A stretch of DNA of 63,887 bases from positions 1-63,887 of IMG/VR virus record IMGVR_UViG_3300027659_000033; one strand, 5' to 3'. The position numbers and the translations under genes were made by a program. Within the stretch, counting starts at the first letter, position 1. Each line of letters opens with the position of its first letter. Origin of the DNA: a virus. The notes beneath the pieces were generated by a model. That model ran no database searches. It was not told the origin of the DNA and saw nothing but the letters and a program-made list of their open reading frames with translations. Positions 33,766 through 42,060 of the stretch are shown in pieces.

Positions 33766-34552
33766 ATTGTTGTTTTAATTCAATTAATTTATTATTTAAA
33801 AACTCATCGTCTTTAACTGACCAACCAGATCCTAATTTCACGTTATATTGTTTACAAATTTGTCTAATTTCTAATACTACAGGCCTATTAGTCTTTTGTT
33901 GACGAATTACATTTCTTTTTTCTTGTGATATTTTACCTATTGTATTTTTCCAATGCGGCGATAATTTTGTTTTGCTGCATCGTATAGCAGCTAATTTATT
34001 ATCTCTATTTTGTGCTGCCTTTATCGATCGAGGTTTTGCAACATTCTTTCTCCATTCAGAGTCAGCCATGGTATTTTTCATTTTTTCAATACCCCTTATC
34101 CATTTGGTATTTCTCCATTCCCCGTTGTTATATCGTTGAAAAGCTTTATTTCGTATTTTATCGATTACTCCAGGCACATAATTTGCGTTCGTCACGCTAT
34201 ATTTATCCAATAATAATTGGGAATATTCTAATGTTCCAAACGAAGGACATCGTAAATCATTATTGTGACAATTATAAAAATTTATATTGTATGCTGCATT
34301 AATTTTTTTAAGAAATCTAGTCTCATACTGATATGCGCTATGAGAACACGTAAAAATTTTAATTTTTCTAATAATAAATGAATCTAATCCTTCTTTTTCT
34401 ATAATTTTATTAATTATAGGCGATGACGTAGTATATCCGTTGGATGTTAATAATGTTTTTGGATCGCTGTCATCCTTTGAATATTTGCTGCCAGCATAGT
34501 ATTTTTTAGTAATAATATGCTGTATTATATAAAAATATGGAATTGCAGTCAT
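33755..34552 (-). CDS. GIY-YIG-like endonuclease inserted between terminase genes
   Basis: 265 aa, related to the plus-strand endonuclease at 5077-5919. Both have FYIIxHxxxxKxYAG at the start, then SNGY-TSS or a close variant, GL-SF-I-xI and YE-RFL-KINA with a conserved Glu. This variant has YAG instead of YIG. The C-terminal part is basic and has an LGSGWSVKDDE motif. Its ATG overlaps the gene 16 stop (TAATG), and its end overlaps the gene 17 start, so it fits the operon seamlessly. Free-standing homing endonuclease is the likely role. Confidence 0.8.
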   Translation of the reverse strand: MTAIPYFYIIQHIITKKYYAGSKYSKDDSDPKTLLTSNGYTTSSPIINKIIEKEGLDSFIIRKIKIFTCSHSAYQYETRFLKKINAAYNINFYNCHNNDLRCPSFGTLEYSQLLLDKYSVTNANYVPGVIDKIRNKAFQRYNNGEWRNTKWIRGIEKMKNTMADSEWRKNVAKPRSIKAAQNRDNKLAAIRCSKTKLSPHWKNTIGKISQEKRNVIRQQKTNRPVVLEIRQICKQYNVKLGSGWSVKDDEFLNNKLIELKQQYDC

Positions 34553-35001
34553 TAAACATCAATAGGTTCATCAGTAACACCCCTTAACAACTTTTGAAGT
34601 TCTGTCGTAGTGCCTACAAATATAGCATTATTAGTGGTATTTGGTGCAGATGTCTGTCCCTTTTTATCCTCAACCTGCACAATTTTCTTTCTCTCTTTTT
34701 GCAAACTTAGCAACTGACCGTTTATATCAGCTGCAGTCTTTATCATTCCAGCGAGTACCTCAAATGCACGTGGATGCTCGGCATCACTTGCGAGTGCATG
34801 CATTGTACCTATAGCTTCATCACTTGTAATTATAAGTTTTTTAATTTGTTCTCGAGCAAACTTATAGTCTTCTTCAGCATGCATCACTATTTCGTCATGA
34901 GACGGCCCAACTGGGGCCCCGGTCGCGACGGCAATTTCATGTTTTACTGGTAAAACGTTTTTTTCAAGAGATGCCAGTATGGTATCTTTGTCTTTTTTCA
35001 T
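34552..35001 (-). CDS. 16: Terminase small subunit gp16
   Basis: gp16 recognises DNA and regulates the gp17 motor. The 149-aa protein (T4 164 aa) has the typical helical centre: DYKFAREQIKKLIITSDEAIGTMHALASDAEHPRAFEVLAGMI, with the RAFEVL segment conserved in this family, followed by QLLSLQKERKKI and a flexible end. Position after gene 15 and before gene 17 is canonical, apart from the inserted endonuclease gene. Confidence 0.92.
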   Translation of the reverse strand: MKKDKDTILASLEKNVLPVKHEIAVATGAPVGPSHDEIVMHAEEDYKFAREQIKKLIITSDEAIGTMHALASDAEHPRAFEVLAGMIKTAADINGQLLSLQKERKKIVQVEDKKGQTSAPNTTNNAIFVGTTTELQKLLRGVTDEPIDV

Positions 35002-35003
35002 AA

Positions 35004-35780
35004 TTATATGTCGTCATCAAAACCATATGTAGTGATTACTGTATAGTTTTCTGGAGTATCATTCTCAGGATCACCGAGTTCGACACTCACACCATCAATT
35101 GGCAGTGCTGTTGGAGTTATTGGTGTATCATACAAGTCAACATCAACGACTTTAATAATTTTTGCAGGACCAGTCTGTATACCCATAAACTTAAACTTAA
35201 TATCAAAGTCTAGGGTGTAGATAATTGTACGACGGCTGTTGGCAAAATCACCTTCATAGTCGTCCTGTATATTTGTGCCTGTTAATAGTATAGGTACGTC
35301 AGTAACAGAACCCGGGCCCTCAAGGTCTTTTACCGCAACTATATAGTCTGGAGTAAAGTATGGAACGATTTGTTCAAAAACTTGAAGGGCGTCATCCTGG
35401 TGATGTGCAAGTATGCTTAATTGAATGCCAACTTTATATGGAATACTTTGATATACCTTTTTCTGTACATCAGTGTCACCTTCTATTAGATATAACTTGT
35501 TATTAAGTTTATTTAACTTACTTGCCGAATCATATGTTATTGAGGTAATTTCAAAACTCATACGAGGTAACTTGATTGCTACGTCGCCATACTCTTCATT
35601 TTGCATAGAAGCCAGTCGAGCTAAAAACTTTTGTTTTGGACCATATGAAATTGGCACACGTTGTATACCAGTCATTTTGCCATTTACCTTTTTTGCAACA
35701 GACACGTCATTAAAGATTGTGCCAAAAACTGCCACAATCTTTTTTAGATTTCCGTTATAATAATATGAACTGTTTAACAT
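35004..35780 (-). CDS. 15: Tail sheath stabiliser/tail terminator gp15
   Basis: gp15 caps the tail and joins it to the neck. The 258-aa protein (T4 272 aa) has the signature start YYYNGNLKKIVAVFGTIFNDV, then VPISYGPKQKFLARLA, LPRMSFEITSITYD and the YKVGIQLSILAHHQDDALQVFEQIVPYF segment. It sits between genes 14 and 16 with gaps of 2-3 bp. Confidence 0.95.
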   Translation of the reverse strand: MLNSSYYYNGNLKKIVAVFGTIFNDVSVAKKVNGKMTGIQRVPISYGPKQKFLARLASMQNEEYGDVAIKLPRMSFEITSITYDSASKLNKLNNKLYLIEGDTDVQKKVYQSIPYKVGIQLSILAHHQDDALQVFEQIVPYFTPDYIVAVKDLEGPGSVTDVPILLTGTNIQDDYEGDFANSRRTIIYTLDFDIKFKFMGIQTGPAKIIKVVDVDLYDTPITPTALPIDGVSVELGDPENDTPENYTVITTYGFDDDI

Positions 35781-35783
35781 GGT

Positions 35784-36713
35784 TTATGAGGGGTCTCCAA
35801 ATGGGTTGCTTTCACTAAAGTCAATATAGTCGTTGCCTGCAAGTTCAAAAGAACTATTTTGTGTAAGGTCATCATTAACAAAGAGCGCAGCATCTCCATC
35901 ATCCAAATCAACTACAGAAGTTACCGTTGAAGTCGTACCAGAAGTCTGACCCGTTAGTTCAGTATTAGGAGTTAGTGTATGATACTCTTCGTCATCAAAT
36001 GTTAGGGTGCCAAATGTCGCAATTATTCCACCAGGTGTATGTTCATACTGTAACAACTCGGCTGATCCAGTAACCCCAGAAGGCAATGTAATTGTTAACG
36101 TTTCGCCAAGGTTATGTACGTCTCCGCCGTCAAAGTCAAGCAGCGCTCGTGAGCCTTGAGTATGACCAACTTGGATGCTATCAATCTCTGTTATTCCAGT
36201 ATCAATTTCCTGACCGCCATACTCAAACAGTTCGCATGTGAGTTTAAACGTAGGGATAGTAGCCTTTTTATCGCCCGAACCACCAAGTTGGAAAAATGGA
36301 ATCTTATCTTCAACAAATTTAATTTCAAAAAGCCCGCCAGTAAATGGCAAGTAAATGAGGTCACCTTCACGCGGGCGAACACTGTCATTTGTATAGCCAT
36401 GACGTCCAATGAGTGAGTTCCAACGGCGGCTACTGCACACAAGTGTAACCTGATCTCGCGTCTCAAGTCCAAATTTAGTCATGAGGTCGCCGTCACCTTC
36501 AAAGCCATCAACACTCTCGACAAACATTTCAATAAGAAATGAAGCGTCAAAACTTGATATTACATCCTCATTTAAGATAAAGTCTTGCTTTATAATCTTG
36601 CGAGGAATGTAGTAGACGTCGTGTCCCATGATTTTCATAGACTCTATAAGCAAATCTTCAAGAAGGTTTTGCTCGGGTCTATACCGCTGACTAAAATATA
36701 CACTACGTGCCAT
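35784..36713 (-). CDS. 14: Neck protein gp14
   Basis: gp14 forms the neck together with gp13 and links head to tail. The 309-aa protein (T4 256 aa) has the family start SVYFSQRYRPEQNLLEDLLIESMKIMGHDVYYIPR, followed by an EMFVESVDGFEGDGD segment. The region after residue 180 is beta-rich and Asp/Thr/Gly-rich and accounts for the extra length. A GATAAATA element lies 7 nt before the ATG. Confidence 0.95.
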   Translation of the reverse strand: MARSVYFSQRYRPEQNLLEDLLIESMKIMGHDVYYIPRKIIKQDFILNEDVISSFDASFLIEMFVESVDGFEGDGDLMTKFGLETRDQVTLVCSSRRWNSLIGRHGYTNDSVRPREGDLIYLPFTGGLFEIKFVEDKIPFFQLGGSGDKKATIPTFKLTCELFEYGGQEIDTGITEIDSIQVGHTQGSRALLDFDGGDVHNLGETLTITLPSGVTGSAELLQYEHTPGGIIATFGTLTFDDEEYHTLTPNTELTGQTSGTTSTVTSVVDLDDGDAALFVNDDLTQNSSFELAGNDYIDFSESNPFGDPS

Positions 36714-36720
36714 ACTATAT

Positions 36721-36728
36721 TATTTATC
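36721..36728 (-). promoter_or_regulatory. Late promoter variant (gene 14)
   Basis: GATAAATA on the minus strand, 7 nt before the gene 14 ATG; one base differs from the T4 consensus. Confidence 0.55.
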
Positions 36729-36729
36729 C

Positions 36730-37476
36730 TTATCCGACAAAGAAATCTGGCGGCATTTGATATTTCGTATCAAAATCAGTCTCTATTTTTTCAATGTCAT
36801 TTATCGCATCTTCGTAAATCGCACGCCCATTTAGAGTAATTCCACCGGGCAACGTCATGCCTTCGAATTTCAACAAATTCGTCCCCCATTGCTTTTTCAG
36901 CAACGCGGTAAGATATTTCTTAAGAAGCATGTCATTATATACATCAGTATAGTCATTCGGGTTTATCGTTTGATAACCTTCAACTATAATATATTGGCCT
37001 ATATGTATATAAGTTTTCCAATCATCTTGAATACTAAGACGATTCATATGACGAGTAAATATAATCTGCTGTGTTGAACCGGTGAGTATAAGTTCAATTG
37101 AGCTCATATACTGCTTCGTCATTTCATAGTTAACAAGTGAACCGGGCTGGCGAAGGCCATACAAGTCATTCAAAAACATTTGATATTTAACACTAAACAT
37201 ATCAGCAGCATCGCCACTACTTAAGTTTAGTACACGCAATACGGAAATAAGTTGGTCAGGCAGCGTAATATAGTTGTTATCATAGTCCGCTTGTGTGACC
37301 TGATGCTTTAAGAATGTACGTACGACCGCGTCGCTATGATACTCTTGATAAAACTGAAGTGCCTCATCAATGCGATCTTCGATCTGATCCTCATCAATAT
37401 TAATTTCAAGTACTGGAGCGCCTAATGCCCTTAGGCAATAGTCAGCAAGTTCTTGTCGTGATGTTGGTTTTGCCAT
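36730..37476 (-). CDS. 13: Neck protein gp13
   Basis: gp13 is the head-completion/neck protein acting with gp14. The 248-aa protein (T4 309 aa) starts with SRQELADYCLRALGAPVLEINIDEDQIEDRIDEALQFYQEYH, a highly conserved block of this family, and contains the later LLKKQWGTNLLKFEGMTLPGG motif. It begins the canonical 13-14-15-16-17 run. A perfect late promoter lies 7 nt before its ATG. Confidence 0.96.
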   Translation of the reverse strand: MAKPTSRQELADYCLRALGAPVLEINIDEDQIEDRIDEALQFYQEYHSDAVVRTFLKHQVTQADYDNNYITLPDQLISVLRVLNLSSGDAADMFSVKYQMFLNDLYGLRQPGSLVNYEMTKQYMSSIELILTGSTQQIIFTRHMNRLSIQDDWKTYIHIGQYIIVEGYQTINPNDYTDVYNDMLLKKYLTALLKKQWGTNLLKFEGMTLPGGITLNGRAIYEDAINDIEKIETDFDTKYQMPPDFFVG

Positions 37477-37483
37477 AATATAT

Positions 37484-37491
37484 TATTTATA
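37484..37491 (-). promoter_or_regulatory. T4-type late promoter (gene 13)
   Basis: TATAAATA on the minus strand, 7 nt before the gene 13 ATG. Confidence 0.75.
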
Positions 37492-37492
37492 C

Positions 37493-38299
37493 TCAATGTC
37501 CTTTAGTGACAGGATTGTATGCAATCTTTTCAGTTAATACTGAAGAGTATACGCTCGATTCTGGAGATAAGTATTCAAATAATAATACCCCAGCGCCTTC
37601 TGGTCCATTGCCAAATTCTATTGTCAACGGATAATACAGATCAGCAACCATATTAAATGTACCTGTGCTGTCTTGAACCCCATGCAGACCAGGTACACCT
37701 ACTATATAGTTGCTCATAGTCCTATTAGCATCAAATGCATCAGGACCAAGCCACAGATAGCTAGCATCATCTGAAGCGAGTTTAAATGTATATAGTCCGC
37801 TTACATTGGGTTTAAAATAACCTCTTATGATAAGACTCTCGTTGTTTGGAACTGCAGAATAGTTTCCATAGACTACACTCGCAACTTCTTCAGATTTTAG
37901 AGGAGGGCCTACGCTAGCAGTTCCAGAATTTGTCGGAGGCGATGCACCAATATAAAATACACCTTTGCCAACTGCTGGAAATGGTTGGACTAATGATTCT
38001 GGTGTATCATATTCTGGTTGCGGTATAAACCCCCAATCTTGCCAATCTGTCTGTGTTGTTGCAACTCCAGCATTGACAATTTGAAAGTACGAAGGCGGAA
38101 CTTCAAACCCAAACGTAGTTAACAGCCTGCTGCTAAAAAACCCATTGTCGTCATTGAAATACCCGTAATATTGCTTTGTGTACAGACCAGCTTGTAAATT
38201 TAATGCACTTACATCCCATGAATTGGGATCACCGGAAACAGCAGTGCCATACTTGTATGACAAATCCAATCCAAGGCCAAATCTAACTCCTTGAAACAT
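37493..38299 (-). CDS. PA14/GLEYA-like adhesin (268 aa)
   Basis: The C-terminal half has the PA14-type signature GYFKPNVSGLYTFKLASDD followed by LWLGPDA, and near the end YYPLTIEFGNGPEGAGVLLFEY. This is the layout of PA14 and GLEYA domains, calcium-dependent sugar-binding modules known from toxins, glycosidases and yeast flocculins. The Asp pair in ASDD could join in calcium binding. No enzyme domain is present. It lies directly upstream of gene 13 and downstream of a 96-aa gene (gap 4 bp). A virion-bound lectin is the likely role; the ligand is unknown. Confidence 0.72.
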   Translation of the reverse strand: MFQGVRFGLGLDLSYKYGTAVSGDPNSWDVSALNLQAGLYTKQYYGYFNDDNGFFSSRLLTTFGFEVPPSYFQIVNAGVATTQTDWQDWGFIPQPEYDTPESLVQPFPAVGKGVFYIGASPPTNSGTASVGPPLKSEEVASVVYGNYSAVPNNESLIIRGYFKPNVSGLYTFKLASDDASYLWLGPDAFDANRTMSNYIVGVPGLHGVQDSTGTFNMVADLYYPLTIEFGNGPEGAGVLLFEYLSPESSVYSSVLTEKIAYNPVTKGH

Positions 38300-38303
38300 A
38301 AAA

Positions 38304-38594
38304 TTAGAATAATACTGTTACAGCAGCAGCAGATATAGTAGTTCCACTATCGACTATACGCTGACCACCAAGAGGCCATACTCCTGGGCTCAATGTAAGT
38401 ATAGCTGTTTCACCATCTACGCCTTCAATTTCAATGGTTCCATTAGCAGTACCAGGGGCGATATATAGTCCAGCAAACACTTTGCCCGCAGTCGGTGTGT
38501 AAAAACCAGGATCACCCGTAAAAGCTAATGCCTCATATGCAACTGCAGAGGAGTTTTGGTGTATTAAACCTTTTTCGTAAACGTTTGTACTCAT
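38304..38594 (-). CDS. Small probable virion protein (96 aa)
   Basis: No family is recognised. The sequence is beta-rich, small-residue-rich and lacks charge clusters (KVFAGLYIAPGTANGTIEIEG, then a Thr/Ala-rich end ISAAAVTVLF), the look of a small decoration or fibre-joining protein. It is placed 4 bp before the PA14-like adhesin gene and has a perfect late promoter 6 nt before the ATG. Confidence 0.7.
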   Translation of the reverse strand: MSTNVYEKGLIHQNSSAVAYEALAFTGDPGFYTPTAGKVFAGLYIAPGTANGTIEIEGVDGETAILTLSPGVWPLGGQRIVDSGTTISAAAVTVLF

Positions 38595-38600
38595 ATATTC

Positions 38601-38608
38601 TATTTATA
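38601..38608 (-). promoter_or_regulatory. T4-type late promoter (96-aa gene)
   Basis: TATAAATA on the minus strand, 6 nt before the ATG at 38594. Confidence 0.75.
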
Positions 38609-38761
38609 TTAATCTCTTATAGAGATTCCAGCACATATTGAAATACACAACGCAAATAGTATAATACCGTGCTGTGCTACCATCTCAGCAGTATTTAAAC
38701 AATTAAATGTAAACATACATAAAATTGAAACAAATACCGCGAGGATGACATTCTTGTTCAT
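38609..38761 (-). CDS. Small two-helix membrane protein, candidate lysis partner (50 aa)
   Basis: The ATG at 38761 overlaps the stop of the upstream candidate holin gene (ATGA). The 50-residue product has two hydrophobic segments, VILAVFVSILCMFTFNCL and IILFALCISICAGIS, joined by a short polar turn (NTAEMVAQHG). The overlap and membrane character suggest translational coupling to the holin-like protein, as for antiholins or lysis helpers. There is no sequence family evidence. Confidence 0.6.
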   Translation of the reverse strand: MNKNVILAVFVSILCMFTFNCLNTAEMVAQHGIILFALCISICAGISIRD

Positions 38762-39078
38762 GGCTTGTTAATAAATTTTTCGGGCGCGCGTTCAAAGTGT
38801 TTAGCTAATTTAATAATTCCATTAATAATTTCTGGAGAAACAACCCCAATAATACCATATGTGATTGCCTTATAAAGGCTAGGTATATCTGTTTGTTCTA
38901 GTATAAACCACGCAATTGCTGAAGCAATAGCAGCTGAAGCAATATTTTTAAATTGCTCAAGAATAGTGTATTCTTTTTTTGCTGTCAAGAGTCGAGCAAG
39001 CATTCCTGCTGCGCCAACTAGAGGTATTATCCAACCGCCCTCTAGAAACTCTTGTAACATTGATCTTTCTGGTTCCAT
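38758..39078 (-). CDS. Candidate holin (superfamily III-like, 106 aa)
   Basis: The protein has three hydrophobic segments: WIIPLVGAAGMLARLL (about 15-30), IASAAIASAIAWFIL (46-60) and AITYGIIGVVSPEIINGII (71-90), then a charged end FERAPEKF. Size, topology and the pattern resemble phage holins of the superfamily III type that form lesions for endolysin release. No lysozyme gene is visible next to it. A late promoter lies 55 nt upstream. The call rests on topology and a weak family resemblance. Confidence 0.55.
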   Translation of the reverse strand: MEPERSMLQEFLEGGWIIPLVGAAGMLARLLTAKKEYTILEQFKNIASAAIASAIAWFILEQTDIPSLYKAITYGIIGVVSPEIINGIIKLAKHFERAPEKFINKP

Positions 39079-39133
39079 TTATAACTATATTTTTAAAATA
39101 TGAAACATTATATAACGTCTATCAACATATTGT

Positions 39134-39141
39134 TATTTATA
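39134..39141 (-). promoter_or_regulatory. T4-type late promoter (candidate holin)
   Basis: TATAAATA on the minus strand, 55 nt before the ATG at 39078 and just beyond the end of the glycosyltransferase-like gene. Confidence 0.65.
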
Positions 39142-39153
39142 AAAATATGTTTT

Positions 39154-39825
39154 TTATCTAATTAAATTGTGTTCAACCGCGTATTTATAGAAAAGTTCCT
39201 CATGAAAGCTTCGTATACTATACTTTAGTGCTATTTCATCCAATGAACAATGAAAGGCATGAGTAATATCATAGACTGCCTGCAATGACCCACAATAGTA
39301 GTTGTCTACACCCTTTACATGTCTATACTGATGTGGATACTTTAAACTTAGCCCTTCCCCAGCAGTCGTCATCTTTAACAGGTTTTTAACTGGAGTGTAA
39401 CATACTTTTGTAGTAAATTTATCATACCGAGTGCTTACTACAAGATCATAATCATGCCTATGGTTATTATGTAGATGTGATATGAGTTTGAACTTACCAG
39501 CCCACATTCGTTTCCATGCAATACGCGGACACGTATTTATCTTTCCTTCTAAGTTTCCATGCAGTTGGCACTTAGAGTCGTCGTCAACTATAATTTGTTT
39601 TATGTTGTATTTGCTAAAATAATCTTTAAGCACAGAACGAGTAACAATAAAACTGCTATCAGTATTAAGTTTTCGATAGGAACTTTGCGCCTCAGACGTG
39701 TTCCAAGTATGCAAAAATAAATCAACGCTATGACCATACCCCTCTAGTATGCCTATATAGTTTGCTAGACCCAAATCTGTCAAGCCGTCTCTAACGTGCC
39801 CTCGTATACAAAACGCTATTTTCAT
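39154..39825 (-). CDS. Glycosyltransferase-like protein, paralogue 2 (223 aa)
   Basis: It shares its whole length with the adjacent 223-aa protein at 39822-40493. Common blocks are [10 protein letters not shown] at the start, a DLFLHTW/DIYCHAW segment, IAWKRMWAG in the centre, TRYDKF/TRYDYF, and a VDN(Y/F)Y-G-L end. The Rossmann-like start and the acidic Y-D-x-F motif fit a GT-A-like glycosyltransferase. I cannot name a Pfam family with certainty. Its ATG overlaps the stop of its paralogue (ATGA). Together with UDP-galactopyranose mutase upstream it may modify a virion or host surface glycan. Confidence 0.62.
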   Translation of the reverse strand: MKIAFCIRGHVRDGLTDLGLANYIGILEGYGHSVDLFLHTWNTSEAQSSYRKLNTDSSFIVTRSVLKDYFSKYNIKQIIVDDDSKCQLHGNLEGKINTCPRIAWKRMWAGKFKLISHLHNNHRHDYDLVVSTRYDKFTTKVCYTPVKNLLKMTTAGEGLSLKYPHQYRHVKGVDNYYCGSLQAVYDITHAFHCSLDEIALKYSIRSFHEELFYKYAVEHNLIR

Positions 39826-40493
39826 AAAATACCAATATCATAGGCATGCCGATAAACTAATTCCTCTTGATTAACTATATTGGGATATTTAGCACTAATG
39901 CTATCTAGGTTAAGGTGAAAATCATTTACAATCTTATGCATATTTTCTAACGTTCCAATATAAAAATTATCAACCCCTATTATACTGTGCGAATAGTCTG
40001 GATACTTAAATGCAAAACTTTGTTTTTTAGCGATCAGTCGACGTAAATGTTTTGGTGGAGTGTAACATATTGGAGTCGTAAAATAATCATAACGTGTATT
40101 AATGATTGCATCATATTTAACACCGGATGTATAGGCTGCATTTATAACTGAAACCTGGCCAGCCCACATTCGTTTCCATGCAATTATAGGACATATACTT
40201 TTACAAACTACTCCAGTTTTAATTCCACGTATTTTTACCTTTAAGTCGTTTTCTATAATCACTTTAGACACATTAAAGTTTTTAAAATAACTGCGCAGTA
40301 ATTCTTCCTTAACTTCAAAAATATTAGATCTATCGAGTGTTTTATAACTACTTTTTGCCTCAGACTCGGTCCACGCATGACAATAAATGTCAAGTGAGTG
40401 CCCATCGGACTCACACAGACTAATAAACTCTCGTAAAGAACTAGTGAAAAGTCCGTCCCTGATATGTCCTCGTATACAAAACGCTATTTTCAT
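39822..40493 (-). CDS. Glycosyltransferase-like protein, paralogue 1 (223 aa)
   Basis: Tandem paralogue of 39154-39825, of the same length and motif order ([22 protein letters not shown]-type segment, [26 protein letters not shown]). A stretch of about 26 bp coding the IAWKRMWAG region is the same in both genes, so the duplication is fairly recent or under conversion. The ATG overlaps the stop of the mutase gene upstream (ATGA). It is a likely transferase using a sugar nucleotide; the donor could be UDP-galactofuranose given the neighbour. This is inference. Confidence 0.62.
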   Translation of the reverse strand: MKIAFCIRGHIRDGLFTSSLREFISLCESDGHSLDIYCHAWTESEAKSSYKTLDRSNIFEVKEELLRSYFKNFNVSKVIIENDLKVKIRGIKTGVVCKSICPIIAWKRMWAGQVSVINAAYTSGVKYDAIINTRYDYFTTPICYTPPKHLRRLIAKKQSFAFKYPDYSHSIIGVDNFYIGTLENMHKIVNDFHLNLDSISAKYPNIVNQEELVYRHAYDIGIL

Positions 40494-41488
40494 AAATCTC
40501 TTAACTTTAGCATAACATGCTTAATTGCCATCCACATGTCTAAATATTTATAAGTTGCAAGACGCCCAACAAAAATTACTCCTTCCTCCTCCTTTGCGAG
40601 TGTCTCATAGCGGCGATACATTTCTTGTCCCTCACCCCAAGGAATTGGGTAAAATGGCACGTCGTTTGGTCCGCACTCCTTTGGATATTCTCGAGTAACC
40701 ACTGTTGGGCCAACATGACCCGGCGTCCAAGCGCTGTGATCATAGACACGAGTGTATTCCACATCTTTGTTATTTTGATTAACAATAAACGTATCAGTCT
40801 TTTCACAAAGTACGTCATGCTCAAAACGCAACGAACGATAAGGTAATCGTCCATACACCGTTCCAAAATAACTATCAATTTTACCAGTATACACAATCAA
40901 GTCAGACGGCTGACGTTCATGCACCCAACGATCTTCCTCACAGTTTAAGTGTACGGTAATGCCGTCAAGCATTCGCTTAAACATTTCCGTATAACCATCC
41001 TTTGGAACACACTGATACTTTTGTCCCTCAAACCAGGTAGGGTCCTCAGCATCTGCAGTTTTAGGAATGCGATTTGTAATCGTCTTTGGAATCTCTTCAA
41101 ACGGCACTCCCCATTGCTTTTCGCTATAGTCCTTAAAAATATACTCTATAATCTCTTCTTGTGAGAGCTCTCTTCCAAGCTCAGAGATTGTTTTTTTACT
41201 GTATGGCAAACTAACGAGTCCAAGGCGTGTTTGACCCTTAGGCTGTAGTGCAAATGGAATCCATTCAGTATAACGACTTAAAAACGCATAGACGTCTTCG
41301 TCATCAGTATGGAAAATATGCGGGCCATACTGATGAACAAGTGTATTTGTAATATAGGCATCGGCGCAGTTTCCTCCAATATGAGAACGAGTCTCATAAA
41401 TCTCTACGTGGTATCCTTTTTCTTTTAGCAACACCGCTGCGGAGATACCCGACAGCCCACACCCAATTATTTTAGCACTTTTTTTCAT
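40490..41488 (-). CDS. glf: UDP-galactopyranose mutase (Glf)
   Basis: FAD enzyme converting UDP-galactopyranose to UDP-galactofuranose. I chose the ATG at 41488 ([14 protein letters not shown], 332 aa); a GTG at 41506 would add six residues. The Rossmann FAD motif GCGLSG...[10 protein letters not shown], the [11 protein letters not shown] block with its catalytic-site His, [16 protein letters not shown] and the C-terminal [12 protein letters not shown] segment with its FAD-contact Arg are all present, at a slightly short length (E. coli about 367 aa). It forms an overlapping operon with the two glycosyltransferase-like genes. Confidence 0.93.
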   Translation of the reverse strand: MKKSAKIIGCGLSGISAAVLLKEKGYHVEIYETRSHIGGNCADAYITNTLVHQYGPHIFHTDDEDVYAFLSRYTEWIPFALQPKGQTRLGLVSLPYSKKTISELGRELSQEEIIEYIFKDYSEKQWGVPFEEIPKTITNRIPKTADAEDPTWFEGQKYQCVPKDGYTEMFKRMLDGITVHLNCEEDRWVHERQPSDLIVYTGKIDSYFGTVYGRLPYRSLRFEHDVLCEKTDTFIVNQNNKDVEYTRVYDHSAWTPGHVGPTVVTREYPKECGPNDVPFYPIPWGEGQEMYRRYETLAKEEEGVIFVGRLATYKYLDMWMAIKHVMLKLRDL

Positions 41489-41525
41489 AAAATAGTATTT
41501 TATCACGGTTTACGCCTAAAGTAAA

Positions 41526-41533
41526 CATAAATA
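41526..41533 (+). promoter_or_regulatory. Late promoter on the plus strand (61-aa gene)
   Basis: CATAAATA reading rightwards, 7 nt before the ATG at 41541, the same geometry as the minus-strand late genes. Confidence 0.6.
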
Positions 41534-41540
41534 TATCTAT

Positions 41541-41726
41541 ATGAAAATTAATGAAAAAGTATACGTAAACAGTGAATTTAAAGATCTTCTCCGCGGCATG
41601 AATATTGGTATTGTCGACTATATTGAAGTTTATAAAGTTGAAGGCGACAAAGTATTTTTTAAAGCAAACAGCGCGCGCCTGCACCTAACAAAAGATGATT
41701 TTGAAGAGGTGCGACTCGGCGCCTAA
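41541..41726 (+). CDS. Small hypothetical protein on the plus strand (61 aa)
   Basis: The sequence is a charged, beta-rich mini-protein (KINEKVYVN, GIVDYIEVYKVEGDKVFFKA, RLHLTKDDFEEVRLG), perhaps an SH3-like barrel; I do not recognise it. Coding status is supported by its late promoter at the favoured distance and by an exact fit between the mutase gene (divergent) and the 108-aa gene (convergent, 3-bp gap). It is one of only two plus-strand genes. Confidence 0.65.
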   Translation: MKINEKVYVNSEFKDLLRGMNIGIVDYIEVYKVEGDKVFFKANSARLHLTKDDFEEVRLGA

Positions 41727-41729
41727 TAT

Positions 41730-42056
41730 TTAACCCCACCACAAACTCGGTACGTTGGGGTCGTTAGACGGTCGACGTACTGCTGTTTCGTTGCCATCTT
41801 CATCAGTGGTAATTTGATTTGATGACCAGTAAATAAAGTCGCTAGCTCCGTCTGGAATTGCTATGCCAACGAGGTCACGAAAAAGTATCCAATATTGTCC
41901 GTCGCCGTTGTGTTCGCCAATTTCGCATAGGGCATGCTCGTGACTGGCGAGTGACGAAACTACCATACCGTCTTCGTCTCTATGTGCAAATCCTGTTGCA
42001 AGACCAAACGCTTCGGCAACCTGTTTAGAAGAGAATCGTAATATATAATCAGTCAT
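41730..42056 (-). CDS. Small fibre-associated protein, cassette B (108 aa)
   Basis: Paralogue of 22865-23191, with the same start MTDYIL, the same length and the identical core LASHEHALCEIGEHNGDGQYW. An ATG further upstream exists but lies inside the preceding adhesin gene and is not conserved in the paralogue, so 42056 is chosen. It follows the 387-aa adhesin gene by 4 bp, as in cassette A. The conservation of this tiny protein is higher than that of the adhesin beside it, which points to a fixed partner-binding or assembly role. No family is recognised. Confidence 0.75.
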   Translation of the reverse strand: MTDYILRFSSKQVAEAFGLATGFAHRDEDGMVVSSLASHEHALCEIGEHNGDGQYWILFRDLVGIAIPDGASDFIYWSSNQITTDEDGNETAVRRPSNDPNVPSLWWG

Positions 42057-42060
42057 AAAG

